Origin: Rheinheimera texasensis DSM 17496 | GTDB lineage: Bacteria; Pseudomonadota; Gammaproteobacteria; Enterobacterales; Alteromonadaceae | DNA: 64,000 nt | Direction of reading: 5' to 3' | Assembly: GCF_000711985.1 (NCBI RefSeq) | Contig: NZ_JONU01000014.1 | Span: forward strand, 113,842 to 177,841 | Shown here: positions 45,028 to 52,417 of the stretch, one piece after another | How positions within the stretch are numbered: position 1 is the first letter of the stretch | Layout: every line of letters starts with the position of its first letter | Notes under the pieces: model-generated | The model's input: the letters and a program-made list of their open reading frames with translations, nothing else | Database searches by the model: none | Told to the model about the DNA's origin: nothing | Program-made: the position numbers and the translations under genes

Positions 45028-46518
45028 TTAGAGCCGCACTTTAGCCACGGCATGTAGCCATTGATGGTACAAATGATTGCGCTGCTCGGCGCAAATCGAC
45101 GGCTGGAAGCGTCGTTCACAGTGCCACATGCTGGCTAGTTGCCCGGTTGATTGGTAAATACCCGCTTGTAAGCCGGCCAGATAAGCCACGCCAAGCGCAG
45201 TGGTTTCGGTGATTTGTGGCCGCTCGACCACGGCACCGAGAATGTCGGCGAGGAAACTCAGCACCCAGTTGTTTTTCACCATGCCGCCGTCGACCCGCAG
45301 CACATTGGGCCGGATGCCGTCACGTTCCATCGCTTTTTGCAGATCTTTGGTTTGATAGCCGACCGATTGCAACGCTGCCGCTACGATGGAGCTAATGCCG
45401 GAATCCCGCGTCAGGCCCAGAATCGCACCCCGTGCATTCGGGTCCCAGTACGGCGCGCCGAGACCGGTAAAAGAGGGCACCAGAAACACGCCATGGTCGA
45501 GCGGAACATCTTTGACCATCGCCTCACTTTCACCGGCGTGGCGCAGCAGTTTCAGGCCTTCGACTATCCATTGCATGGTCGCGCCGGCCATAAAAATGCT
45601 GCCCTCGATGGCATAAGTGGCTTTGCCGTTCAGCTGATAGGCGATAGTGGTCAGCAGGCGGTTTTCGGATCTGAGGGCTTTGTCGCCGGTATTCAGCATC
45701 AAAAAACAGCCGGTGCCATAAGTGCTTTTCGCCATGCCGGTATCAAAACAGGCATGACCAAACAGCGCGGCCTGCTGATCGCCGGCGATGCCATAGACCG
45801 GGATCGACTTGCCAAAAATTTCCGGGGCCGTCAGACCAAAATCGGCGGACGAATCCATTACTTCTGGCAACATCGCGGCCGGAATACCAAACAGACTCAG
45901 CAGTTCATCGTCCCAGCGGTGCTGATGAATGTTGTACAACATAGTCCGAGATGCATTGGTCGCGTCGGTGCGGTGCACGGCGCCGCCAGTCAAGCGCCAC
46001 AACAGGAAAGTGTCGACGGTACCAAACAACAAATCACCGGCGGCCGCTCGTTCTGCCGCGCCCGGCACCTGATCTAAAATCCAGCGGATTTTGGTGGCGG
46101 AAAAATAAGGGTCCAGCAATAAGCCGGTTTTGGCGGCGATCAGTTCATTTACCGCGTCACTTTGCAGTGCTTCACAATAAGCCGTGGTGCGGCGGTCTTG
46201 CCAGACGATGGCTTGATATACGGGCTCGCCTGTGTGTTTGTCCCAGACCAAGGTGGTTTCGCGCTGATTGGTAATGCCGATAGCGACCACCTGTGCAGGG
46301 CTGATCTGCTGCTTGGCCAGCACTTGCCGGCTGCAATGCAGCACGGTCTGCCAGATATCCTGCGGGTCATGTTCAACCCAGCCATTGTGCGGATAATGCT
46401 GGGTAAAGCTTTGTTGTTCGCTGGCAACCGGTTGGCCTTCCAGGTTAAACAGAATGGCTCTGCTGCTGGTTGTGCCCTGATCAATGGATAGAATATAGTT
46501 CTGCATTCTCTTAATCAT
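45028..46518 (-). CDS. glpK: Glycerol kinase
   Basis: A 496-residue FGGY-family kinase making sn-glycerol-3-phosphate from glycerol and ATP. Landmarks: [43 protein letters not shown], the FGGY signature region ([22 protein letters not shown]) and ADGMVKNNW-like [19 protein letters not shown]. The first ATG is 46518; an ATG at 46506 ([11 protein letters not shown]) is a possible true start and would leave the operator in the promoter rather than abutting the start codon. It is divergent from the SMP-30 lactonase and upstream of glpD on the same strand. Confidence 0.95.
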   Translation of the reverse strand: MIKRMQNYILSIDQGTTSSRAILFNLEGQPVASEQQSFTQHYPHNGWVEHDPQDIWQTVLHCSRQVLAKQQISPAQVVAIGITNQRETTLVWDKHTGEPVYQAIVWQDRRTTAYCEALQSDAVNELIAAKTGLLLDPYFSATKIRWILDQVPGAAERAAAGDLLFGTVDTFLLWRLTGGAVHRTDATNASRTMLYNIHQHRWDDELLSLFGIPAAMLPEVMDSSADFGLTAPEIFGKSIPVYGIAGDQQAALFGHACFDTGMAKSTYGTGCFLMLNTGDKALRSENRLLTTIAYQLNGKATYAIEGSIFMAGATMQWIVEGLKLLRHAGESEAMVKDVPLDHGVFLVPSFTGLGAPYWDPNARGAILGLTRDSGISSIVAAALQSVGYQTKDLQKAMERDGIRPNVLRVDGGMVKNNWVLSFLADILGAVVERPQITETTALGVAYLAGLQAGIYQSTGQLASMWHCERRFQPSICAEQRNHLYHQWLHAVAKVRL

Positions 46519-46534
46519 ATTTATAATATAATAA
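46518..46534. promoter_or_regulatory. Regulon palindrome, site 6 (glpK/SMP-30)
   Basis: TATTTAT-AAT-ATAATAA matches the arms TATTTAT/ATAAATA at 12 of 14 positions and touches the first glpK ATG. It lies between divergent glpK and the lactonase gene. Confidence 0.5.
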
Positions 46535-46693
46535 AGCCTAGCTTGCCGTCTGAATGCGTGGTTGGCAACAGTTTTTTGCAGGGATCGGTTGCATTGTTTT
46601 CGTGCGAAGCGCCAGATTCTGGTGCAATGCTTGCTATGTTCAGCGCCGTTTTCTTGTTATTCTCCGGCACTGAAACGTTTCAGGGATGTTGAG

Positions 46694-47647
46694 ATGAATT
46701 CAGTCACAACGAGATTGCTGCAGCGCATCCCGGTACAAAATGTACTGGGAGAAAACGCTTTATGGCATCCGCTGTTGCAACGCTTTTACTGGGTGGATAT
46801 TGAAGCTGGGATGCTGCACTGGTTAAGTGCAGATCTGCGTCAGGCGCACCAGCTGGCGCTGCCGGAACGGATCGGCAGTTTTGGTGTGCTGGATGTCGCC
46901 GCGGGCGCGCCTTATCAGTTGGTGCTGGCGTTAGAAAGTGGTTTTGCGCTGTTTCACCCTCATACCGGCGCCTTGCGTTGGTTAGCTAAACCGGAACGCC
47001 ACATCCGCGGAAACCGGTTTAACGACGGCCGCACTGACCGTCAGGGCCGGTTTTGGGCCGGCACTATGGTCGAAACCCCGTTGCAGCCCGCTCAGGCCGG
47101 CGCTTTGTATCAACTGAACCGCCATGGTGAGGCGGTGTGTCATTTACGCCACATTCAGATCTCCAATGGCCTGTGCTGGAGCCTCGATGGCCGGCGCATG
47201 TATCACGCCGATTCGCCCCGTCATCAGATTTGGCAATATGAATTTGGCGCCGAACCTGCGTCGCTGAGTCAGCCGCGTTTGTTTGCTGAATTTGCTGACA
47301 ATGCCTCACCGGATGGCGCCACAGTGGATGCAGAAGACCACGTCTGGACGGCGCTTTGGGGCACCAGTACTGTCGTGCGGCTCAATCCGCAGGGACAAGT
47401 TTGTCTGACGCTGACTTTACCGGTGTCACAGCCTTCCAGCGTCGCGCTTGGCGGTGAACATGGCGATTTATTATTTGTCACCACGTCCCGGCTCGGCCTC
47501 AATGCCCGGCAACTGGCAGAACAGCCAGCCGCCGGCGATGTATTTATCTATCAGTTATCCCAGCCACTGGCGGTGGCAGAATCTCTCTGTCATTTAGAGC
47601 CAGATTGGTTAGCGGAACCGGTTTGCCACGACATGCCGGTGTTATAA
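46694..47647 (+). CDS. SMP-30/gluconolactonase-family sugar lactonase
   Basis: A 317-residue six-bladed propeller of the SMP-30 family. Metal-binding landmarks are present: ENALWHPLLQRFYWVDIE (Glu), GNRFNDGRTDRQGRFWAGTM (Asn/Asp) and ADNASPDGATVDAEDHVWTALWG (Asp). In this context it should hydrolyse the galactonolactone made by the SDR dehydrogenase. The ATG at 46694 is preceded by GGGATGTTGAG; upstream in-frame starts would add an unconserved tail. It is divergent from glpK. Its last 58 bases overlap the 3' end of the convergent hydrolase gene. Confidence 0.88.
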   Translation: MNSVTTRLLQRIPVQNVLGENALWHPLLQRFYWVDIEAGMLHWLSADLRQAHQLALPERIGSFGVLDVAAGAPYQLVLALESGFALFHPHTGALRWLAKPERHIRGNRFNDGRTDRQGRFWAGTMVETPLQPAQAGALYQLNRHGEAVCHLRHIQISNGLCWSLDGRRMYHADSPRHQIWQYEFGAEPASLSQPRLFAEFADNASPDGATVDAEDHVWTALWGTSTVVRLNPQGQVCLTLTLPVSQPSSVALGGEHGDLLFVTTSRLGLNARQLAEQPAAGDVFIYQLSQPLAVAESLCHLEPDWLAEPVCHDMPVL

Positions 47648-48867
47648 CGCGGCGCTAAGCCGGGCCAGCCTTTGCCTTCATCTGAGCGGCTGTTGCCACT
47701 TGGCAACAGCTGGCAGGCGTCGGTTTTTTGTTTCAGCTGACAATCGAGCATCGCTAACACCATATGTTGATTGACCCGGTTGATCTGCTGAACATCCCAG
47801 GCCGGTTCGGCATAATGACCATAATCGCCTTCACTGCCACGCGCGGCTACAGGCGCCGGATGCGCCGCAATATTGTGACGGGCGCCGTGATAAGTCAGCA
47901 GGTAACGCGCCTTACTGCCGCTGTGCTGAAATAACTGGGTGATGCCCTGATAGCCGGAAATGTCGTCCTGATCGCCCGCGACATACAACAGTGGGGTCTG
48001 GATTTTTGCCAGCGACTGCGGCTCAAACAGCTGATACTGACCACCCCAGGGCGCAAACAAAATACCGGCTTGCCAGCGTGGATCTGCCTTCGCTTGACCG
48101 GCGTTGCAGCTGTTGAGCTGCGTGCGCAGCGCTTCGATTTGCGCCGGTTGCGACGCGCCGGTCAGTTGCTTGACCATCGCTTGCGGAAATTGATAACAGG
48201 CACCCAAAGTGCTGAGAGCACCAAAACCCCCCATCGAATAACCAATCAGGCCGGCTTTATCCGGGTTGGTCAGCGCTGCCAACGGGCTTTGCGCCGACAT
48301 CAGGTAATTCAGCGTGGCCTGCTGGTCGCGGGCCCGGTGATATAAAGTACTGAAAAATCCAGCAAAAGGTGCTTTGGCAAAGTCGATTTCTGCGTTGGTG
48401 GAATCGGTGTGGTCAATGCCGGCAACGATATAACCGTGACTGGCCAAATGCTCGGCCAGATAAAACATCAGGCTGCGATAACCGGTGTAACCATGTGAAA
48501 TCACCACGACAGGTAGCTTCCCTGTGCCGCTGGCTGATGCCGCATCACGAAACGCGGTGCCGGCGATACTAAAGCTTTTGCCACTGCGGGTTTGATTTTG
48601 ATATTCCGCCTGTTGCGCCTGACCGGCGCTGGCCGGATACCACAGTTCTAAGGTCAGAGGTCTGCTGTAAGTCTGACCGGTACTGATCTGCAAACTAGCC
48701 GGCACCTCAATCTTTACTGTTCTGACGCCGACCTGAAACTTGCCGGGCTGGCTCAGTGCCGGTGCGGCATCAGCCGGAATGGGCTGATATAACTGTTCCG
48801 CGGCTTGTAATGCGGAACTGCCAAGTAAACTGCACAACAAGGCAAACCGGATAGACACTGACAACAT
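47590..48867 (-). CDS. Secreted alpha/beta hydrolase (PAF-acetylhydrolase/dienelactone-hydrolase-like)
   Basis: A 425-residue esterase-like protein with signal peptide MLSVSIRFALLCSLLGSSALQAA. It has an oxyanion-hole HGYTGYRS, nucleophile Ser211 in GYSMGGFG, a likely acid Asp in VAGDQDDISG and a His in YHGARHNIAA. The layout resembles platelet-activating-factor acetylhydrolase/dienelactone hydrolase proteins, which deacylate lipids or esters. AGGAG precedes the ATG. It follows galK by 66 bases on the same strand, so it is probably the last gene of galE-galT-galK-hydrolase. A periplasmic acyl- or acetyl-esterase that prepares galactolipids or acetylated galactosides would fit; this is inferred. 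Confidence 0.8.
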   Translation of the reverse strand: MLSVSIRFALLCSLLGSSALQAAEQLYQPIPADAAPALSQPGKFQVGVRTVKIEVPASLQISTGQTYSRPLTLELWYPASAGQAQQAEYQNQTRSGKSFSIAGTAFRDAASASGTGKLPVVVISHGYTGYRSLMFYLAEHLASHGYIVAGIDHTDSTNAEIDFAKAPFAGFFSTLYHRARDQQATLNYLMSAQSPLAALTNPDKAGLIGYSMGGFGALSTLGACYQFPQAMVKQLTGASQPAQIEALRTQLNSCNAGQAKADPRWQAGILFAPWGGQYQLFEPQSLAKIQTPLLYVAGDQDDISGYQGITQLFQHSGSKARYLLTYHGARHNIAAHPAPVAARGSEGDYGHYAEPAWDVQQINRVNQHMVLAMLDCQLKQKTDACQLLPSGNSRSDEGKGWPGLAPRYNTGMSWQTGSANQSGSK

Positions 48868-48933
48868 AACAACTCCTGTTATTTGATTGATACCGGGCCG
48901 CAGACCGCAGCGCTGAACGTGTTAAAAGTGGTT

Positions 48934-50082
48934 CTAACTGAACACCTGCACAGTCAGGCCGGTACCGGCCTGACAGATATAAACATCTGCTGTTAAACCA
49001 AAACGCGCCTGATAATGCGCCGCTACGGCTTGCTCCACCAGCGCCACGTCCTGCTCTGCACAGAGGCAGATAATTGCGCCGCCAAAACCACCGCCGGTCA
49101 TCCGCACCGCGCCATTAGCCCCAAGTGCTGCCTGACATATCTCAACCAGTCCGTCAGTCGCCGGCACTGTCACTTCAAAATCATCGCGCAGCGACTGATG
49201 CGAAGCCTGCATTAACTGGCGCAATTGCGCCATATCGCTGTTTTGCAGCGCATCGACTGTGGCCAGCACCCGGGCATTTTCGCTGATGACATGGTGCGCC
49301 CGTTTAAACTGCTGCGCTGTCATGGCGTTTTGATGTTGCAGCAACAGGTCCATCGTTGCATCGCGCAACGTCGCCACTTTCATGATCGCGGCCGCTTGTT
49401 CACAGTCCTGCCGCCGGCCATTGTATTCACTATCGACCAGCTTGCGCGGGTAGTTTGAGTTCACAATCACCAGCGCCAAATCTGCCGGGATAGGCACTGC
49501 CCGTGTCGCCAGCGTCTCACAGTCGAGCAGTAGCGCATGACCGGCCGTCGCCTGGGCAGAAATCATCTGATCCATAATGCCGCACTGGCAATTCATAAAC
49601 TGGTTTTCCGCCTGCTGGCCAAACAGCGCAATTTGCGCCGGTGTTAATGCCAGCCCGGATAACTGATTCAAAGCGCCGCCGATAGCCACTTCCAGCGCAG
49701 CGGACGACGATAACCCGGCACCTTGCGGTACGTCGCTGTCGATCAGCAGGTCGGCACCGCACAAAGTAAAACCGGCTTGTTGCAGCACATAAGCCATCGC
49801 GCGAATGTAATTACCCCATTGCGACGGACCCGGCTCAATAGGCGCTTGCAGCGAAAAACTGTCGGACTCACCGGGATAATTTTGCGAATGCACCACAATC
49901 TGCTGGTCTGTGCGGGCGCGGAACAGCACCTGGGTGCGAAAATTTAATGCAGCCGGAAATACATAGCCAAGGTTGTAGTCGGTGAATTCACCAATCAGGT
50001 TGACCCGGCCCGGCGCACTGGCCAGACCGTCCGGTTTATGGGCGTAAATTTGTTGAAATGTAGCGATGAATGTTTGGCTCAT
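48934..50082 (-). CDS. galK: Galactokinase
   Basis: A 382-residue GHMP kinase phosphorylating alpha-D-galactose at C1. ATP loop VPQGAGLSSSAALEVA, NCQCGIMDQMISAQ (catalytic Asp) and RMTGGGFGGAIICL are intact. The galactokinase signature reads GRVNLIGEFTDYNLGYVFP (about residues 26-44): the normally invariant His of GEHTDYN is Phe33. The equivalent human residue is His44, where H44Y impairs galactokinase. It lies 14 bases after galT in the galE-galT-galK operon. Confidence 0.94.
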   Translation of the reverse strand: MSQTFIATFQQIYAHKPDGLASAPGRVNLIGEFTDYNLGYVFPAALNFRTQVLFRARTDQQIVVHSQNYPGESDSFSLQAPIEPGPSQWGNYIRAMAYVLQQAGFTLCGADLLIDSDVPQGAGLSSSAALEVAIGGALNQLSGLALTPAQIALFGQQAENQFMNCQCGIMDQMISAQATAGHALLLDCETLATRAVPIPADLALVIVNSNYPRKLVDSEYNGRRQDCEQAAAIMKVATLRDATMDLLLQHQNAMTAQQFKRAHHVISENARVLATVDALQNSDMAQLRQLMQASHQSLRDDFEVTVPATDGLVEICQAALGANGAVRMTGGGFGGAIICLCAEQDVALVEQAVAAHYQARFGLTADVYICQAGTGLTVQVFS

Positions 50083-50096
50083 AAAGGGGACTGTTC

Positions 50097-51122
50097 CTAA
50101 AAGCTGCGGGTGGCAGGGACATTACGCAGGATGGCTGCGGCGGTTTCCGGCGTCAGATCGCGCTGGCTTTCCGCCATCATCTCGTAGCCGACCATATGTT
50201 TTTTCACTGTTGCTGAACGCAGCAACGGCGGATAAAAGTGGGCGTGCAGGCGCCAGTGTGGCTGAGGCTCACCATCGGCCGGCGCATTGTGCCAGCCCAT
50301 TGAATACGGAAAGCTGCACTGGAACACGTTGTCATACCGGCTGGTCAGCTCTTTTAAGATCTGCGCCAACGTTTCCACCTGTGCCGGGTTTAGCACATCA
50401 ATATGCTGCACATCGTCTTTGCACAGCAGCAGGGTTTCAAAAGGCCAGGCCGCCCAATATGGCACCACCACCAGCCAGTGCGCGTTCTGACAAACGATAC
50501 GTTCTGATTGCTGCTGTTCCCTGACGGCATAGTCGGCCAGCAAAGCACCGCCATGACTCGCCAGATAAGCCGCCTGATGCTGGTCTTCCAGCTCAATCTC
50601 GGTCGATAAATGCTGGTGTGCCCAAATCTGACCATGCGGATGCGGCTGCGAGCAGCCCATGATGGCGCCTTTATTTTCAAAAATATGTACACAGGCATAG
50701 CGCTGGCGCAGCTCGCGATAATGCTGCTGCCAGGTCTGCACCACTGCAACCAGCGCCGGTACCGACATTTCCGGCAGCGTCAGATGGTGCTCAGGTGAAA
50801 AACACACCACGCGGCATTCGCCGTCGGTGACCTGGTGCTGAAACAGCGGATCTGCAGGTTCCGCAGCTTGGCTGGCCGCCGGTATCAGCGCGCCGAAGTC
50901 GTTGGCAAACACATGCGTGGTGTCATACACCGGATTAATTTCGCCATTGGCTCTGGTATTGCCGGGGCACAATGGGCAATTGGCGTCAAAAGCTGGTAGC
51001 TGGTCTGCGCTAGCGGCTTCAGTGGCACCGAGCCATGGCCTGTTGTTGCGGTGTGGTGATACCAGTACCCAGCGGCCGGTTAACGGGTTCTTTCGCCGGT
51101 GCGGCTTGTCAAATTCTGTCAT
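50097..51122 (-). CDS. galT: Galactose-1-phosphate uridylyltransferase
   Basis: A 341-residue GalT exchanging UMP between UDP-glucose and galactose-1-phosphate. Zn ligands in CPLCPGNTR, the substrate strand VYDTTHVFANDFGAL, and the active-site His triad CSQPHPHGQIWAHQ (nucleophile second His of HPH) are all present. The ATG at 51122 is chosen: GGAG is 8 bases upstream, it overlaps the galE end by 14 bases, and the residues upstream in frame are not conserved. Middle gene of galE-galT-galK. Confidence 0.95.
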   Translation of the reverse strand: MTEFDKPHRRKNPLTGRWVLVSPHRNNRPWLGATEAASADQLPAFDANCPLCPGNTRANGEINPVYDTTHVFANDFGALIPAASQAAEPADPLFQHQVTDGECRVVCFSPEHHLTLPEMSVPALVAVVQTWQQHYRELRQRYACVHIFENKGAIMGCSQPHPHGQIWAHQHLSTEIELEDQHQAAYLASHGGALLADYAVREQQQSERIVCQNAHWLVVVPYWAAWPFETLLLCKDDVQHIDVLNPAQVETLAQILKELTSRYDNVFQCSFPYSMGWHNAPADGEPQPHWRLHAHFYPPLLRSATVKKHMVGYEMMAESQRDLTPETAAAILRNVPATRSF

Positions 51123-52137
51123 CGGAAGGCTCCAGACCTTGAGGATATTGGGTTTGCCAGCGCCAGCTGTCTTGCGCCATGCGTTGCAGGTCGTAACGGG
51201 TCTGCCAACCCAGTTGTTGCAAGGCTTTGGTCGCGTCGGCATAACTGGCGGCGATGTCGCCGGGGCGACGGGCGCTGAATTGATAAGGGATATCTTTACC
51301 GGCTGCGGCGCTAAAAGCAGCGATTAGCTGCAGCACAGAATCGCCTTTGCCGGTGCCGAGATTAAAAACATGGTAACCAGTTTGTGTGACGAGGCGCTGA
51401 TATGCCGCAACATGGCCTTCGGCCAAATCCATCACGTGGATATAGTCACGCATGCCGGTGCCGTCCGGTGTTGGATAATCATCACCAAAAATGCTGACAA
51501 AAGGCCGGCGGCCAACGGCAGTCTGCGCCACATAAGGCATCAGGTTATTCGGAATACCGCGCGGGTCTTCGCCAATCAGACCACTGGGGTGCGCGCCGGC
51601 CGGATTAAAGTACCTGAGCGCAATAGCTAAAAAGCCGGATTGTGCCTGACACTGGTCCTGCAGCATTTGCTCGGCCATCACTTTGGTCCAGCCATAAGAG
51701 TTGGTGGCACCGAGCGGATGCTGTTCGGTCAGCGGTAGAAACTGCGGGTCCCCATACACAGTGGCTGAGGAGCTGAAAATCAGTCGCTGACAACCTGCTT
51801 GTTGCATTTGTTGCAACAGGTTGAGTGTACCTGCGACGTTGTTCTGATAATAACGCAGTGGTTGCTGTACGGATTCGCCCACTGCTTTTAATGCCGCAAA
51901 ATGAAACACTGCTTCAGGCTGATATTGGGCAAAAGCTTGCTGCAATGCCGTGTTATCCAGTAAATCAGCCTCAACAAAATCAAAGCGTTGGCCGCAGATT
52001 TTCTCCAGCTGATCCAGCACCCGCCGGCTGCTGTTACTCAGATTGTCATAAATCACCGGCGTGAAACCCGCCTGATGTAACGCAATACAGCAGTGGCTAC
52101 CGATATAACCCAGCCCGCCGGTTACCAGAATTCGCAT
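51109..52137 (-). CDS. galE: UDP-glucose 4-epimerase
   Basis: A 342-residue extended SDR interconverting UDP-galactose and UDP-glucose. NAD loop VTGGLGYIGSH, catalytic SSSATVYG (Ser) and YGWTKVMAE (Tyr/Lys), and C-terminal RRPGDIAASYADATKA are conserved. The ATG at 52137 has AAGAGA about 9 bases upstream; an earlier ATG at 52146 is too close to that site. First gene of galE-galT-galK-hydrolase, with regulon site 7 upstream. Confidence 0.95.
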   Translation of the reverse strand: MRILVTGGLGYIGSHCCIALHQAGFTPVIYDNLSNSSRRVLDQLEKICGQRFDFVEADLLDNTALQQAFAQYQPEAVFHFAALKAVGESVQQPLRYYQNNVAGTLNLLQQMQQAGCQRLIFSSSATVYGDPQFLPLTEQHPLGATNSYGWTKVMAEQMLQDQCQAQSGFLAIALRYFNPAGAHPSGLIGEDPRGIPNNLMPYVAQTAVGRRPFVSIFGDDYPTPDGTGMRDYIHVMDLAEGHVAAYQRLVTQTGYHVFNLGTGKGDSVLQLIAAFSAAAGKDIPYQFSARRPGDIAASYADATKALQQLGWQTRYDLQRMAQDSWRWQTQYPQGLEPSDDRI

Positions 52138-52181
52138 CTGACACATCTCTTAAAAACACTTTAAAAGATTATATGTATTAT

Positions 52182-52196
52182 AAATACTATATATCA
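52182..52196. promoter_or_regulatory. Regulon motif, site 7 (galE/TonB receptor)
   Basis: AAATACTATATATCA is the exact reverse complement of site 3. With flanking bases it also forms GTATT-N3-AATAC. It lies between the divergent galE operon and the second TonB receptor. Confidence 0.65.
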
Positions 52197-52417
52197 ATAG
52201 CGGCTGGCAGATTTGTCATTTGCAGCTCTGTCTGGCTGACCCTGTACTTTGTTCCTGTGAGTTATCCACTGTCTCGTGTTGTAGTGTGGCTGTCTCGCCT
52301 TGTCGAATCTGTCTATCTCTGTCTTCTGTCACCGCTTTAAGGTACCGCCTGTGGCAACAGCCCGCAGTCGGTTTGCCACCACAACAAAAGCAAAAAACAC
52401 ACAGACAGGGGTAGAAC

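Noticed and set aside
45214..46077. 287-residue plus-strand frame
   Set aside because: Antisense shadow of glpK, whose motifs are unmistakable on the other strand; composition typical of reverse-frame translation.
48868..48933. An eighth regulon palindrome before the hydrolase gene
   Set aside because: TATTTGATTGATACC matches only the left half (5 of 7) and the right arm fails; the gene is better explained as part of the gal operon.
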